Shown here: piece by piece, positions 27,265 through 36,907 of the stretch
Layout: each line of letters opens with the position of its first letter
How positions within the stretch are numbered: the stretch's first letter is position 1
DNA from: Marinobacter sp. LA51
GTDB taxonomy: Bacteria > Pseudomonadota > Gammaproteobacteria > Pseudomonadales > Oleiphilaceae
DNA: 64,000 nucleotides
NCBI RefSeq assembly: GCF_030297175.1
Contig: NZ_AP028070.1
Coordinates: 1,116,001-1,180,000, forward strand
Reading direction: 5' to 3'
Made by a program: the position numbers and the translations under genes
The notes under the pieces: model-generated
What the model was told of the DNA's origin: nothing
The model's input: only the letters and a program-made list of their open reading frames with translations
Database searches by the model: none

Positions 27265-28013
27265 ACATAACGGTTGCTGGGCGAAGTCACACTGGATCCG
27301 TTCGGGAACACAATCAGGACGTGGCGGTGTGGCAGGTTCGCGAGGACGCCTGTGCGGCCCTGATGTTGGTGGCCGACGGCATGGGTGGCTATCAAGGTGG
27401 CGAAATAGCCAGCCGGCTTGCGGCCGAAGCGGTGATGGAGTCGCTCACACCGCGACTGTTTTCAGGGGATCTGCATGAGCAGGAAATGACTGCCCACGAC
27501 AACCTTATGGCGGCGTTCGCGCTCGCCAACCAGCGTATTCAGGATCGCCGGGCCGAAGACAGCCAGCTCGATAAAATGGGTACTACCCTGGTGGCAGCCT
27601 GGCTGGATGGCGGCACGGCCCACATCGCCCATGTCGGCGATTCCCGCTGCTATTTGATTCGAAAAGGGAAGGGCACCTGCCTGACCCGGGATGACACCGT
27701 GGTTCAGAACATGCTTGAGGATGGCAGCATTACCGAGGCCGATGTTCCGAATGTGCCATTCAAAAATGTGCTGACCCGGGCCGTGGGTGCCATGGAACCA
27801 TTGGAAATCACTTACTCTCGTCAGACCCTTGAGCCCGGCGACAGTCTGATGCTGTGCTCCGACGGGTTAACCAATTCGGTGTCACAGCCGGAGTGGGAAG
27901 ACATCTTGCAGCAGGCTGACAGTGGCGAGTCTGCGGTTGAGGCATTGATTGAGACAGCCCTGGACAATCTGGCATCGGACAATGTGTCCGTTGTGTTGTT
28001 GACCCTGAATTAA
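27261..28013 (+). CDS. PP2C family Ser/Thr protein phosphatase
   Basis: A 250-residue PP2C phosphatase of Stp1/PppA length. Metal-binding motifs are VREHNQDVAV (about residue 14), VADGMGGYQGG (about 36), HVGDSRCYLIRKG (about 117), CSDGLTNSV (about 198) and the final ASDNVSVVLL. It removes phosphate from Ser/Thr targets, most likely reversing the kinase encoded just upstream; the two genes overlap by ATGA. The FHA gene follows at 15 bp. Confidence 0.93.
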   Translation: MNITVAGRSHTGSVREHNQDVAVWQVREDACAALMLVADGMGGYQGGEIASRLAAEAVMESLTPRLFSGDLHEQEMTAHDNLMAAFALANQRIQDRRAEDSQLDKMGTTLVAAWLDGGTAHIAHVGDSRCYLIRKGKGTCLTRDDTVVQNMLEDGSITEADVPNVPFKNVLTRAVGAMEPLEITYSRQTLEPGDSLMLCSDGLTNSVSQPEWEDILQQADSGESAVEALIETALDNLASDNVSVVLLTLN

Positions 28014-28028
28014 GCAGAGGAACCTGAG

Positions 28029-28379
28029 ATGGCAACCTTTTCACAGCTGGTGGATAACGTGGTGGTAAACACGTTTGAGCTGGATCAACCCGAAACCCGT
28101 GTCGGACGGCGTGCGGAGAATGATATCCAGATTGATGAGATCTCGGTGAGTGGTCAGCATGCGATCATTGAGGCCGTGCCGAACGCCTACCTGGATAACA
28201 CCATCGATTACTACATCACCGACAGTGACAGCACCAATGGCACTTTCGTGAACGATATCCGCCTGGAGAGCCGTCAGCGCCTGAACAGCAACGACATGGT
28301 TCGGGTGGGCTGGAACGAATTCCGGTTTGTTGACGAAGAAGAAAATTCCCTGGAAAAAACCGCCTACATCCTGGACTGA
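28029..28379 (+). CDS. FHA domain protein
   Basis: A 116-residue protein consisting of one forkhead-associated domain. Conserved positions are visible: VGRRAENDIQID (about residue 23), SVSGQHAIIE (about 41) and DSDSTNGTFVNDIRL (about 66-80). FHA domains bind phosphothreonine peptides, so this is the likely reader for the kinase/phosphatase pair upstream. AGAGGAACCTGAG precedes the ATG, with the ribosome binding site inside the gap after the phosphatase gene. Confidence 0.92.
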   Translation: MATFSQLVDNVVVNTFELDQPETRVGRRAENDIQIDEISVSGQHAIIEAVPNAYLDNTIDYYITDSDSTNGTFVNDIRLESRQRLNSNDMVRVGWNEFRFVDEEENSLEKTAYILD

Positions 28380-28401
28380 GGCTCGCGCTTAGAACGAGGG
28401 C

Positions 28402-29148
28402 TCAGCGCTGGCGGTTCATGACCAGGTTCGAGAAACGCTGCAGCAGGCTTGAGGCCACTGGCGCAGGCTCGGCGGCCGCCAACAGGGCGTGTGGGTCCAG
28501 GTTTTCGGCAATCAGCTCCGGCGCCTGGACATTCAGATAGCCTTTCATGACCGTGTCAGTGAATTCCGGGTGGAATTGCACGCCCCAGGCACACTCGCCA
28601 ATCCGAAATGCCTGATTCGGCTCGAAGTCGCTTTGGCCCAGCAGAACAGCACCTGCGGGCAGCCCGAGTACCGACTGTTTATGGGTCAGCTGGGCCTTGA
28701 ATGAGCCCGGAAGGGTCGCGAACAGCGGATCAGTGGCGGCCTCGGCGGTCAGCTCAATGGTGCGGGTGCCGGTTTCCCGGCCTTCGGGATGGTAGCCAAC
28801 CTTGCCACCCAGGGCATGGGCCAGGAGCTGATGTCCGTAACACACCCCGAAGACCGGAATCTGCTGTTCAACTGCATCGGCTAACCAGCGGGCCGTGTTC
28901 TCGCTCCAGTCAGCGCGATCACTGACCATGGCCGGCGAGCCGGTAACCACAATGCCATCCCACTGCTCGGGGGCACCAGGCAGCTCGCCCTGCTCCACAT
29001 TGATGACCGTAAGCGCCAGTTCCGGCGACAGGCCACGAACAAACCAGTCCTCAAAATCACCATGAACCTCCCGAATGCTCGGGTAGGTGGTTCCGGTCTT
29101 GAGGATGACAACCCGGGCCGGCTGGCTCTGTGGGCGTGGTTCGCTCAT
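28402..29148 (-). CDS. Class I glutamine amidotransferase (GMP synthase GATase-like)
   Basis: A 248-residue single-domain class I amidotransferase. The catalytic Cys is in FGVCYGHQLLAHALGG (about residue 100), and His-Glu in GVQFHPEFT (about 191-194). These proteins either supply ammonia for a partner synthetase or hydrolyse gamma-glutamyl compounds. No synthetase is adjacent, so gamma-glutamyl hydrolase-like activity or an unknown amide substrate is possible. It is convergent with the FHA operon and lies 27 bp downstream of the YebC gene on the same strand. Confidence 0.87.
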   Translation of the reverse strand: MSEPRPQSQPARVVILKTGTTYPSIREVHGDFEDWFVRGLSPELALTVINVEQGELPGAPEQWDGIVVTGSPAMVSDRADWSENTARWLADAVEQQIPVFGVCYGHQLLAHALGGKVGYHPEGRETGTRTIELTAEAATDPLFATLPGSFKAQLTHKQSVLGLPAGAVLLGQSDFEPNQAFRIGECAWGVQFHPEFTDTVMKGYLNVQAPELIAENLDPHALLAAAEPAPVASSLLQRFSNLVMNRQR

Positions 29149-29175
29149 GTTGGGCTTCCTGTTTCGGCCGGAGGC

Positions 29176-29907
29176 TTATTCGGCCTGTTCCGGCAGTTCG
29201 GCGTTGTGGAAAATATTCTGCACGTCGTCCAGCTCATTCAGCATGTCATAGAATTTCTCGAACAGCGGAATGTCGTCGCCTTCGACCGGTGTCGTGGTCT
29301 TTGGCAGGAACTGGATTTCGTCGGCGTCAAAGTCGATGCCTTCGAACGCATCGGTGAGCGCCTGACGGGCCTTGGCGTATTCGGTGTTCGGGGTGAATAC
29401 CGTGATCAGGCCATCTTCGTTTTCAATGTCTGTTACGTCGACATCGGCCTCCATCAGGGCTTCCAGTACCGTCTCTTCATCTTCGCCCTTGAAGGCGAAA
29501 ATGGCGCAGTGATCGAACATGTGCGACACAGTACCGGGGGTGCCGATTTTGCACTTGGTCTTGGTAAAGGCCAGGCGAACATCACCGAAGGTGCGGTTCG
29601 GGTTGTCGGTCAGGCAGTCCACGATCACCATGCAATTGCCGGGGCCATAGCCCTCATACCGAGCTGCGGAATAATCTTCGCCGGCACCGCCCTTGGCTTT
29701 ATCGATGGCCTTCTCGATGACGTGAGACGGAACCTGATCCTTCTTGGCGCGATCAATCAGTCCACGCAGGGACAGGTTGCCGTCAGGGTCTGTGCCACCG
29801 GATTTGGCGGCCATGTAGATCTCACGACCGTACTTGCTGTAGACCTTGGTTTTTGCCGCGGCCGTCTTGGCCATGGATTCTTTGCGGTTCTGGTAGGCTC
29901 TGCCCAT
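29176..29907 (-). CDS. YebC/PmpR family transcriptional regulator / translational activator
   Basis: A 243-residue protein. The start is ATG 29907 (AGAGG upstream); the upstream extension to 29955 is not needed. The YebC/PmpR signature covers [27 protein letters not shown] at the N-terminus, and IERAIDKAKG-like [29 protein letters not shown] follows. Family members bind DNA (PmpR in quorum sensing) or act in relief of polyproline ribosome stalling (TACO1/YebC2). This copy begins MGRAYQNRK rather than MAGHSKW, placing it in the YebC_II-like subgroup. It may be co-transcribed with the amidotransferase gene. Confidence 0.9.
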   Translation of the reverse strand: MGRAYQNRKESMAKTAAAKTKVYSKYGREIYMAAKSGGTDPDGNLSLRGLIDRAKKDQVPSHVIEKAIDKAKGGAGEDYSAARYEGYGPGNCMVIVDCLTDNPNRTFGDVRLAFTKTKCKIGTPGTVSHMFDHCAIFAFKGEDEETVLEALMEADVDVTDIENEDGLITVFTPNTEYAKARQALTDAFEGIDFDADEIQFLPKTTTPVEGDDIPLFEKFYDMLNELDDVQNIFHNAELPEQAE

Positions 29908-30169
29908 CTGCGCTGCCTCTTGTTTCTTATGAAAGGGCGGGATTTTACTGAACAAATCCTGAAGGGAACAGGCTTATTTGGCAGGGAGTTCGAAACCGTG
30001 GTTTAAGCGTTGGATGAAATTGTTGTAAGAAAACGCAGGTTTAATCTCCATGCTGCAACAAAGGCGCGTTCAGAGTGTCTCTGTAGTGGGGTCGTGCGAA
30101 GTTAATGGTGGCCCCTCAGAGTAGTTCCCGTGGCCGGGGATGGTCGGCCTTAAAAGGGAGGGTAACTCG

Positions 30170-30502
30170 ATGAAAAAACTGCTTATTGGATCCTTGATCC
30201 TGGCAGTGGTGCTGCCTTACACCTCGGCAACCGCCGACCAGTGGGAGCGGCAGAAGGAACGCCAGCAAATGATGATGGACGACCAGCCTGGAATGCACTC
30301 GGATGACACCATGATGCGACGCCAGAGCCGCACCGGAATGGGGCGTGAAATGAGGCTGGAACCGGGCAGTCGGCCAACCATTGAGGATCTGGAAAACATG
30401 CCCCCGACGGCCGCAGGCGAGGAAGAGGGCGAAATGGACAAAAAACGGCAGTACAGGAAGCGTTCAGGGCACCGAGGAGAGGGCGGTGGTGGCAGTTACT
30501 AA
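30170..30502 (+). CDS. Small secreted protein, Met/Arg/Gly-rich, unknown function
   Basis: A 110-residue protein. The ATG at 30170 has GGGAGG seven bases upstream and starts a clear Sec signal peptide (KKLLIGSLILAVVLPYTSATA, cleavage after about residue 22). The mature part is hydrophilic, with many Met, Gln, Asp and Arg residues (RQQMMMDDQPGMHSDDTMMRRQ), and ends in a Gly-rich tail (HRGEGGGGSY). It is probably periplasmic. Met-rich periplasmic peptides sometimes bind copper, but no clear metal motif is visible, so no function is proposed. Confidence 0.65.
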   Translation: MKKLLIGSLILAVVLPYTSATADQWERQKERQQMMMDDQPGMHSDDTMMRRQSRTGMGREMRLEPGSRPTIEDLENMPPTAAGEEEGEMDKKRQYRKRSGHRGEGGGGSY

Positions 30503-30555
30503 CAGCTCCTTCGGAAGCACCGTCAAAGGGCTTTAACCATTACCGTGGTAACCAG

Positions 30556-30579
30556 GGAACAGCCGTCCGGGGCCGTTCC
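30556..30579. terminator. Possible shared terminator hairpin between convergent genes
   Basis: GGAACAGCC (30556-30564) and GGCCGTTCC (30571-30579) pair at eight of nine positions with a 6-base loop, between the ends of the convergent genes at 30502 and 30603. There is no T tract, so termination is only a guess. Confidence 0.3.
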
Positions 30580-30602
30580 TTCCACGTTATCCCCCAATCG
30601 AT

Positions 30603-31031
30603 TCAAGCCAGTTCGGGCACCCGTTTAATGCCCCGGCGAATGCCCTGTTCAAGGGTGTTGCTCACCACCCTGCCGGTAAACGGCACAATGTCGTCGAAAC
30701 GGATGGTGTAACTGACCAGGGTGAGGCCTTCCGGGGTGTCGTCGAAGCGGATCCGGCCAAAGTGGTTCCTGATCGGGCTCAGGCTGCTGATGGTGTACTC
30801 AATCAGCGAATCCGGCTCGAAAGTCAGAATGGTTTCTTCCAGGCCAATGGGGCCGATACCGATCTTTCGGACCGAGCCGATGCCGTTGGGATCTGCCTGA
30901 TCGCTGTCCTTGATGCGCTTGACCGGCGCGCCCAGCAATTGGCCAAAGCGTTTGTGGTCGGCAAACAGGGCGAACACCCGTCTGCGGGGCACATCAATGG
31001 TTTCGTTGATTTCGATGGTATACGAGGCCAT
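30603..31031 (-). CDS. SRPBCC family protein (polyketide cyclase/START-like)
   Basis: A 142-residue protein with the START/Bet v1-like pattern: N-terminal strand with YTIEINETIDVPRRRVFALFADHKRFGQLLG (helix after the first strand), then alternating strands and the long C-terminal helix FTGRVVSNTLEQGIRRGIKRV. Members bind hydrophobic ligands or act as cyclases. Nothing indicates a ligand. Single gene; 136 bp separate it from the mmsR gene on the same strand. Confidence 0.82.
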   Translation of the reverse strand: MASYTIEINETIDVPRRRVFALFADHKRFGQLLGAPVKRIKDSDQADPNGIGSVRKIGIGPIGLEETILTFEPDSLIEYTISSLSPIRNHFGRIRFDDTPEGLTLVSYTIRFDDIVPFTGRVVSNTLEQGIRRGIKRVPELA

Positions 31032-31167
31032 GGGTTCACTCTTGTTGTGCGTGATGTTTTGTTAGATGTTCTTTGGCTCAAGGGTATCCGTTTAATTTTT
31101 CGAACAAAAGTCGCCGAAATGGCCAGATGCGACGTTGGCCCGAATCGCAGTGCTCAGCGCCAGGCGC

Positions 31168-32052
31168 TCAGTGCCTCGCCGTGTGCCGGTAATCCCTGGG
31201 CGATTGCCCCATCACCTTCTTGAACAGCCGGGAAAAATAGTAGGCATCGTCGTAGCCCAGGCGTCGGCTGATGTCGGCGAAGCTGAGGTCACTGGTATCC
31301 AGCATCTGGCACGCCCGTTCCACTTTCAGGTGCAGGAAATGCTGGATCGGCGAGCTGCCGGTCTGTTCCCTATAGCGGGTGGCAAAGTGCGCCGGTGACA
31401 GCCCTGCCAGATCGGCCAGCTGATCCAGCGAGATCCGTTCGTCCAGGTGCTCGCGCATGTAGTTGTGGATGGTATCCAGCTCTGCCTGTTGTTCATGGCT
31501 GGTTTCATCGGCACTCAGGGGTACCGCTGCCATCAGCTGCCGCAGGCGGTTGGCGGCGTGGATCAGGCCCCGGGCCCGGAAACCGGTCTGGCGCACCGAC
31601 AGCAGCCCGTTGAAATCCACCAGCAGCCGGGGCTGCCTGCCTAGGTGACGGATGCGGGTGTTGCCAAAGCCCATGTAATGACGGAATTCCTCAGCAAGAG
31701 GCCCGGTGTAGTGCACCCAATGGATTGTCCATGGGTTGTCGGGGTCCGACGTGTAGCGGTGGTGGGCGCCGGCTGGGAGTAGCAACAGATCTCCCGGGCC
31801 CACAGTGTAGGGCTCACCCAGCACGTTCAGGAACGCCTTGCCTTCGGTGCAGTAGATCAAAAGATAGTCGCTGTGGTGTTCCCGGTGCATGTGGTGCCCA
31901 ACCGCGCGGCGGTAGTGGCCAAACGCCAGCGGGTACAGGTCCTGGGTAAGCGGGTGACTGGCTAGCAGTTTAATGATTGGGTCCGGTACCACGTAACGCA
32001 CGCTGTCCTGGGGTACCGGCCATTGTGAAGTCTGGGGCATCGTAGTCGCCAT
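31168..32052 (-). CDS. mmsR: AraC family regulator, probable MmsR
   Basis: A 294-residue AraC/XylS-type regulator. An N-terminal cupin sensor (about residues 40-120, with [20 protein letters not shown] and [18 protein letters not shown]) precedes two helix-turn-helix motifs (about 195-290: [24 protein letters not shown] and [22 protein letters not shown]). It is divergent from mmsA (150 bp apart), the arrangement of mmsR-mmsAB in Pseudomonas aeruginosa, where MmsR activates valine catabolism. Effector is probably a valine-pathway intermediate (inference). Confidence 0.82.
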   Translation of the reverse strand: MATTMPQTSQWPVPQDSVRYVVPDPIIKLLASHPLTQDLYPLAFGHYRRAVGHHMHREHHSDYLLIYCTEGKAFLNVLGEPYTVGPGDLLLLPAGAHHRYTSDPDNPWTIHWVHYTGPLAEEFRHYMGFGNTRIRHLGRQPRLLVDFNGLLSVRQTGFRARGLIHAANRLRQLMAAVPLSADETSHEQQAELDTIHNYMREHLDERISLDQLADLAGLSPAHFATRYREQTGSSPIQHFLHLKVERACQMLDTSDLSFADISRRLGYDDAYYFSRLFKKVMGQSPRDYRHTARH

Positions 32053-32202
32053 AAGTCGAATGCGGAATCGAAAGATAGTCCATCAAGAGCGAAATTTAGT
32101 CAATCACCCTTCCGTGAGCCCCGTGCTAGTCTTCATTACATCGTGGTCGAAACCCCCGGGTTTTGGCTTGCTTCCCTCATAACAACAAACAGGGCCTTCA
32201 AC

Positions 32203-33693
32203 ATGAAAAATGTACCTCTGTACCTCGCTGGTGAATTTGTACAAAGCCAGACACAGGATTGGATCGACGTTACCGATCCCGCCACCAACGAAGTGATCGC
32301 CAAGGCTCCGTGCACCACGCACGCCGAAATGGAGCAGGCCATCAAACACGCAGGCGAAGTCTTCAAGACCTGGAAAGAAGTGCCGGTGTCCGAACGGGCT
32401 CGGGTGATGCTTCGCTACCAGGCACTGCTGAAAGAGCATCACGATGAAATTGCCGAAATTCTGTCTAAGGAAACCGGCAAGACCTTTGAAGACGCCAAGG
32501 GCGATGTCTGGCGCGGTATTGAGGTGGTTGAACACGCGGGCAACGTGGCGTCCATGATGATGGGCGAAACCGTTGAAAACGTGGCCCGCGCAGTCGATAC
32601 CCACTCATGGATCCAGCCGCTGGGCGTCTGCACCGGTATTACGCCGTTCAACTTCCCGGCGATGATCCCTCTGTGGATGTTCCCGATGGCGATTGCCTGC
32701 GGTAACACCTTCATCCTGAAGCCATCCGAGCAGGATCCCCTGACCCCGATGCGGCTGGCTGAGTTGTTTGAACAGGCCGGTGCACCGAAAGGCGTTCTTC
32801 AGGTTGTCCACGGTGGCAAGGAGCAGGTAGACACCCTGTTGAATGACCCGGCCATCAAGGCGATTTCGTTCGTGGGCTCTGTTCCGGTTGGTCGCTATAT
32901 TTACGAAACCGGTACCCGCAACATGAAGCGAGTCCAGAGCTTCGCCGGTGCCAAGAACCACATGGTGGTTATGCCGGATGCCGACAAACAGCAGGTGCTC
33001 AATGCCCTGGTTGGTGCCTCCGTGGGTGCGGCTGGCCAGCGCTGCATGGCGATTTCCGTCGCGGTCTTCGTGGGTGAAGCCCAGCAGTGGATTCCGGAAC
33101 TGAAAGAAGCCATGGCCAAGGTGCGCCCTGGTGCCTGGGACGATTCCGGTGCCAGCTACGGGCCGATCATCAGCGCCAAGGCCAAAGATCGGGTTGAATC
33201 CCTGATTGCCACGGGCGAAGCCCAGGGCGCGAACCTGCTGCTGGACGGTCGCGGTTGCACCGTGGACGGTCTGCCCGACGGTAACTGGGTAGGTCCGACC
33301 CTGTTCTCTGGTGTTACCACCGAGATGGACGTGTACAACGAGGAAATTTTCGGCCCGGTACTGTGCTGCATGGAAACCGATACCCTGGGTGATGCCATCG
33401 AGCTGATCAACAACAGCCCCTACGGCAACGGTACCTCCATCTTCACTGCCTCCGGTGGCTGCGCTCGTCGCTTCCAACATGAGATTGATGTGGGTCAGGT
33501 GGGGGTTAACGTTCCCATCCCTGTGCCTTTGCCGTTCTTCTCCTTCACCGGTTGGAAGGGCTCCTTCTACGGTGACCAGCACGCCTACGGTAAGCAGGCC
33601 GTGCGTTTCTACACCGAAACCAAAACCGTGACTTCACGCTGGTTCTCCAGCGAGGCCAGCACCGAAGCGAACTTCTCTATCCAGTTGCGTTGA
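32203..33693 (+). CDS. mmsA: CoA-acylating methylmalonate-semialdehyde dehydrogenase
   Basis: A 496-residue aldehyde dehydrogenase. The catalytic Cys is about residue 281 in [14 protein letters not shown], and [30 protein letters not shown] (about 143-172) is typical of the methylmalonate-semialdehyde group. It converts methylmalonate semialdehyde, the product of MmsB, to propionyl-CoA with NAD and CoA, ending valine (and thymine) degradation. The ATG at 32203 fits the family N-terminus ([12 protein letters not shown]); the ribosome binding site is weak. It is divergent from mmsR and is followed by a strong terminator, so it is expressed separately from the genes downstream. Confidence 0.94.
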   Translation: MKNVPLYLAGEFVQSQTQDWIDVTDPATNEVIAKAPCTTHAEMEQAIKHAGEVFKTWKEVPVSERARVMLRYQALLKEHHDEIAEILSKETGKTFEDAKGDVWRGIEVVEHAGNVASMMMGETVENVARAVDTHSWIQPLGVCTGITPFNFPAMIPLWMFPMAIACGNTFILKPSEQDPLTPMRLAELFEQAGAPKGVLQVVHGGKEQVDTLLNDPAIKAISFVGSVPVGRYIYETGTRNMKRVQSFAGAKNHMVVMPDADKQQVLNALVGASVGAAGQRCMAISVAVFVGEAQQWIPELKEAMAKVRPGAWDDSGASYGPIISAKAKDRVESLIATGEAQGANLLLDGRGCTVDGLPDGNWVGPTLFSGVTTEMDVYNEEIFGPVLCCMETDTLGDAIELINNSPYGNGTSIFTASGGCARRFQHEIDVGQVGVNVPIPVPLPFFSFTGWKGSFYGDQHAYGKQAVRFYTETKTVTSRWFSSEASTEANFSIQLR

Positions 33694-33716
33694 GTGTGTT
33701 GAAGGTGGGGTAACTT

Positions 33717-33747
33717 GGGCCGGAACCTGTTTCCGGCCCCCTTTTTT
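33717..33747 (+). terminator. Rho-independent terminator after mmsA
   Basis: A 9-bp perfect stem (GGGCCGGAA 33717-33725, TTCCGGCCC 33731-33739) with a CCTGT loop is followed by CC and six T residues. It separates mmsA from the acyl-CoA dehydrogenase gene. Confidence 0.85.
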
Positions 33748-33785
33748 CCCATCATTACCAGCCTACTTAGATCTGGAGTGATTCG

Positions 33786-34952
33786 ATGGACTTTAACCTG
33801 ACCGAAGACCAACTGGCGTTCCGGGAAGCGGCACGTGCGTTCGCGGAGAAATCCATGGCGCCGCACGCGGCCAAGTGGGACGACGAGCATATTTTCCCCG
33901 TGGATGTGATGAAGGAAGCCGGTGAAATGGGCTTTATGGGCCTGTACACACCGGAGGCCCTGGGCGGCATGGGCCTGTCCCGGCTTGATACCTCGGTGAT
34001 TGTCGAGGAACTGGCTGCAGCCTGCCCCTCCACCGCGGCCTTCATCACGATTCACAACATGGCGACCTGGATGGTGGCCAGTTTTGCTTCTGACGACCTG
34101 AAACAGGAAGTGGTGCCCAAACTCGCCAGTGGCGAGTGGCTGGCGTCCTACTGCCTGACCGAACCCGGAGCCGGGTCCGATGCAGCCAGTCTGCGCACCA
34201 AGGCGGTTCGCGACGGTGACGACTACCTGATCACCGGCAGCAAGGTGTTTATTTCCGGCGCCGGCAGTACCGAAATCCTGGTGCTGATGGCCCGTACCGG
34301 AGCGCCGGACAGCGGCTCCAAAGGCATTTCCACCTTTGTGATCCCGGCCGACGCCGACGGCATCACCTACGGCAAGAACGAAGAAAAGATGGGCTGGCGC
34401 AGTCAGCCAACTCGCATGATTAGCCTGGAGAATGTACGCGTTCCGGCCTCTTATCGTGTGGGTGAGGAAGGCGACGGCTTTGCTATTGCCATGAAAGGCC
34501 TCGACGGTGGCCGTCTGAACATCGCCACGTGCTCCCTCGGCGGCGCCCAGGCGGCACTGCTGCGGGCCCGCAACTACATGCACGAGCGTGAACAGTTCGG
34601 TAAACCGCTGGCGGCCTTCCAGGCCCTGCAGTTCAAGCTCGCCGACATGGCGACCAACCTGGTAGCGGCCCGGCAGATGGTGCGGTTGGGTGCGTTCAAG
34701 CTTGATAGCGGCGACACCGAAGCCACGTTGCACTGTGCCATGGCCAAGCGATTCGCCACCGATGCCTGTTTCGAAATAGTCAATGAAGCCCTGCAGCTGC
34801 ACGGCGGCTATGGCTACATCCGCGAGTATCCTATTGAACGTTACTTGAGGGATTTGCGGGTGCACCAGATTCTCGAGGGCACCAACGAAATCATGCGTCT
34901 GATTGTCGCCCGTCGCCTGCTCGAAGACGGCGTGGCCGAAGCGATTCAATGA
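33786..34952 (+). CDS. Acyl-CoA dehydrogenase, probable isobutyryl-CoA dehydrogenase
   Basis: A 388-residue FAD-dependent acyl-CoA dehydrogenase of normal length. Signatures are CLTEPGAGSDAASLRTKA (about residue 125), REQFGKPLAAFQALQFKLADMA (about 263) and LHGGYGYIREYPIERYLRDLRVHQILEGTNEI (about 340), with the catalytic Glu in LEGTNEI. In this neighbourhood it should oxidise isobutyryl-CoA to methacrylyl-CoA in valine degradation, passing electrons to ETF. Substrate choice is inferred from context and resemblance to ACAD8. It leads the run of four genes ending with mmsB. Confidence 0.88.
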   Translation: MDFNLTEDQLAFREAARAFAEKSMAPHAAKWDDEHIFPVDVMKEAGEMGFMGLYTPEALGGMGLSRLDTSVIVEELAAACPSTAAFITIHNMATWMVASFASDDLKQEVVPKLASGEWLASYCLTEPGAGSDAASLRTKAVRDGDDYLITGSKVFISGAGSTEILVLMARTGAPDSGSKGISTFVIPADADGITYGKNEEKMGWRSQPTRMISLENVRVPASYRVGEEGDGFAIAMKGLDGGRLNIATCSLGGAQAALLRARNYMHEREQFGKPLAAFQALQFKLADMATNLVAARQMVRLGAFKLDSGDTEATLHCAMAKRFATDACFEIVNEALQLHGGYGYIREYPIERYLRDLRVHQILEGTNEIMRLIVARRLLEDGVAEAIQ

Positions 34953-35001
34953 GGCGGCGCAAAGAGAACCAAGAACACCGCAAGGAAAGGGGAGACAGAC
35001 A

Positions 35002-35781
35002 ATGAGCGATCTGATTCAGCTCGAAAAACGCGGACACATTGCGGTACTGACGATCAATAATCCGCCGGCCAATACCTGGACGGCAGAGTCCCTGCCGGCA
35101 CTCAAGGAAACCATCCGTGAGCTGAATGCCGACCGGAACATCTTCGCACTCGTGGTCACCGGCCAGGGCGAAAAGTTCTTCTCGGCCGGTGCCGACCTGA
35201 AAACCTTCGCCGACGGAGACAAGGCCCGCGCTAACCAGATGGCCCAGCTTTTCGGTGAGGCCTTTGCCGAGCTCAGCAAGTTCCGTGGCGTTTCTATCGC
35301 GGCGGTAAACGGCTACGCCATGGGCGGTGGCCTGGAATGTGCCATGGCTTGTGATATTCGCATTGCCGAAGAACACGCCCAGATGGCCCTGCCGGAAGCC
35401 GGTGTTGGCCTGTTGCCGTGTGCCGGTGGCACCCAGAACCTGCCCTGGCTGGTGGGTGAAGGCTGGGCCAAGCGCATGATTCTGTGCGGCGAGCGGGTCA
35501 AGGCCGACAAGGCGTTGCAGATTGGCTTGGTGGAAGAAGTGGTTACCTCCGGTACCAGCCTGGATAAGGCTCTGGCGCTGGCGGAAATGGCGTGCAAGCA
35601 AAGCCCGTCCTCAACAGCCCGTTGCAAGACCCTGGTGATGAGCGCCCGCGATGGCCGCAGCCACGACGACGGCTGGCGTATGGAGCGTGAATTGTTCGTG
35701 GAGCTGTTCTCCACGGAAGACCAGAAAGAAGGCGTGAATGCCTTTCTGGAAAAGCGCACACCGGACTGGAAAAACCGCTAA
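35002..35781 (+). CDS. Enoyl-CoA hydratase (crotonase), valine pathway
   Basis: A 259-residue crotonase. Oxyanion-hole loops are FFSAGADLKTFA (about residue 62) and NGYAMGGGLECAMACDIR (about 105), and the catalytic Glu is in ALPEAGVGLLPCAGGTQNLP (about 133). In this cluster it likely hydrates methacrylyl-CoA to 3-hydroxyisobutyryl-CoA. The ATG at 35002 was chosen because GGGGAG lies upstream and the crotonase N-terminus starts there. It follows the dehydrogenase by 49 bp. Confidence 0.88.
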   Translation: MSDLIQLEKRGHIAVLTINNPPANTWTAESLPALKETIRELNADRNIFALVVTGQGEKFFSAGADLKTFADGDKARANQMAQLFGEAFAELSKFRGVSIAAVNGYAMGGGLECAMACDIRIAEEHAQMALPEAGVGLLPCAGGTQNLPWLVGEGWAKRMILCGERVKADKALQIGLVEEVVTSGTSLDKALALAEMACKQSPSSTARCKTLVMSARDGRSHDDGWRMERELFVELFSTEDQKEGVNAFLEKRTPDWKNR

Positions 35782-35794
35782 CAAATTGCTGGAG

Positions 35795-35815
35795 AGCCGC
35801 TGCCGGGCAGCGGCT
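35795..35815 (+). other. Intra-operon hairpin before the hydrolase gene
   Basis: AGCCGCTG (35795-35802) and CAGCGGCT (35808-35815) form a perfect 8-bp stem over the CCGGG loop. No T run follows, and AAGGA for the next gene comes immediately after. It may stabilise or process the transcript rather than terminate it. Confidence 0.5.
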
Positions 35816-35827
35816 GAAGGAAACACT

Positions 35828-36901
35828 ATGAGTGACCAACCCATTATTTTTGAAGAGTGGACCACCGGTGACGACGCACTGATCGCCGTGGCCCGCCTGA
35901 ATACCCCGAAAGCGCTCAACTCGCTCTCGCTGGAAATGATTCGCCTGCTCACGCCACAACTCAAGCGCTGGGCGGAAGATCCGCGCATTGGCGCGGTCTG
36001 GCTGGAATCGGAAGGCGACAAGGCATTCTGTGCCGGTGGCGACATCGTGGCCCTGTATCGCAGCATGACCGAGCCCCAGGGCGCCAGCGAAGGCGAAGCC
36101 TTCTTCACCGAAGAGTACGAGCTGAATTACCTGCTTCACACCTTTCCCAAACCGATCGTGTGCTGGGGCCATGGCATCGTCATGGGTGGCGGCATGGGCA
36201 TCATGGAAGGCGCCTCGCACCGTGTGGTGACTGAAAAGTCCAAGCTCGCCATGCCGGAGATCACCATTGGCCTGTACCCGGATGTTGCCGCTGGCTGGTT
36301 CCTGAACCGCACGCCTGGCCGTACCGGGATGTTCCTGGGCCTGACCGGCGCGCGTTTGAACGGCGCCGACGCGGTCTTTACCGGCCTGGCGGATCGCTTC
36401 ATCAAGCACGAGCTGAAAGCCGATGTTGTTGCTGAGCTCTGCAAAAAGACCTGGCAGGGCGAAGATCCCCACGCCGTGGTTGGCGGTGTTCTGCGCCAGT
36501 TTGAGCAGCAAAGCACCGATGCCATGCCGGAATCGCCCATTCGCAGCCATTTCGACGAGATCAACCGCGTCACCGATGCCGATTCCCTGGAAGCGGTGGT
36601 TAGCCAACTCAGCGAGCTGTCCGGCGGTGACAGCTGGTTGGCAAAGGCGACCAAGTCGCTGGCGTCGGCGTCGCCCACCTCCCTGGCTCTGGTTTGGGGC
36701 CACCTGAACGGCTGCAAGCACGACAGCCTGAAGGAAGTTCTCGATAAAGAATTGGTGCTGTCAAAGAAGTGCCTGACCAAAGGCGAATTTGCCGAAGGTA
36801 TCCGGGCACTGCTGATTGATAAGGATCATCAGCCACGGTGGCGCTACGCGTCGCTGGCGAAGATGGACAGCGCCTGGATGGACGACTTTTTCAACGCATA
36901 G
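35828..36901 (+). CDS. 3-hydroxyisobutyryl-CoA hydrolase
   Basis: A 357-residue crotonase-superfamily protein of HIBCH length. It has the oxyanion-hole loops AFCAGGDIVALY (about residue 62) and WGHGIVMGGGMGIMEGASHRVVTE (about 113-136), and the HIBCH-type MPEITIGLYPDVAAGWFLNR (about 141). It should release 3-hydroxyisobutyrate from its CoA ester in valine degradation. The ATG at 35828 follows AAGGAA; the frame is open back to 35738 inside the previous gene but carries no family sequence there. Confidence 0.9.
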   Translation: MSDQPIIFEEWTTGDDALIAVARLNTPKALNSLSLEMIRLLTPQLKRWAEDPRIGAVWLESEGDKAFCAGGDIVALYRSMTEPQGASEGEAFFTEEYELNYLLHTFPKPIVCWGHGIVMGGGMGIMEGASHRVVTEKSKLAMPEITIGLYPDVAAGWFLNRTPGRTGMFLGLTGARLNGADAVFTGLADRFIKHELKADVVAELCKKTWQGEDPHAVVGGVLRQFEQQSTDAMPESPIRSHFDEINRVTDADSLEAVVSQLSELSGGDSWLAKATKSLASASPTSLALVWGHLNGCKHDSLKEVLDKELVLSKKCLTKGEFAEGIRALLIDKDHQPRWRYASLAKMDSAWMDDFFNA

Positions 36902-36907
36902 CCAAAC

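Noticed and set aside
33609..34949. 446-codon minus-strand open frame
   Set aside because: It is antisense to the acyl-CoA dehydrogenase gene, whose family motifs are complete; the antisense product has no recognisable pattern.
35543..36721. 392-codon minus-strand open frame
   Set aside because: It is a shadow of the 3-hydroxyisobutyryl-CoA hydrolase gene.
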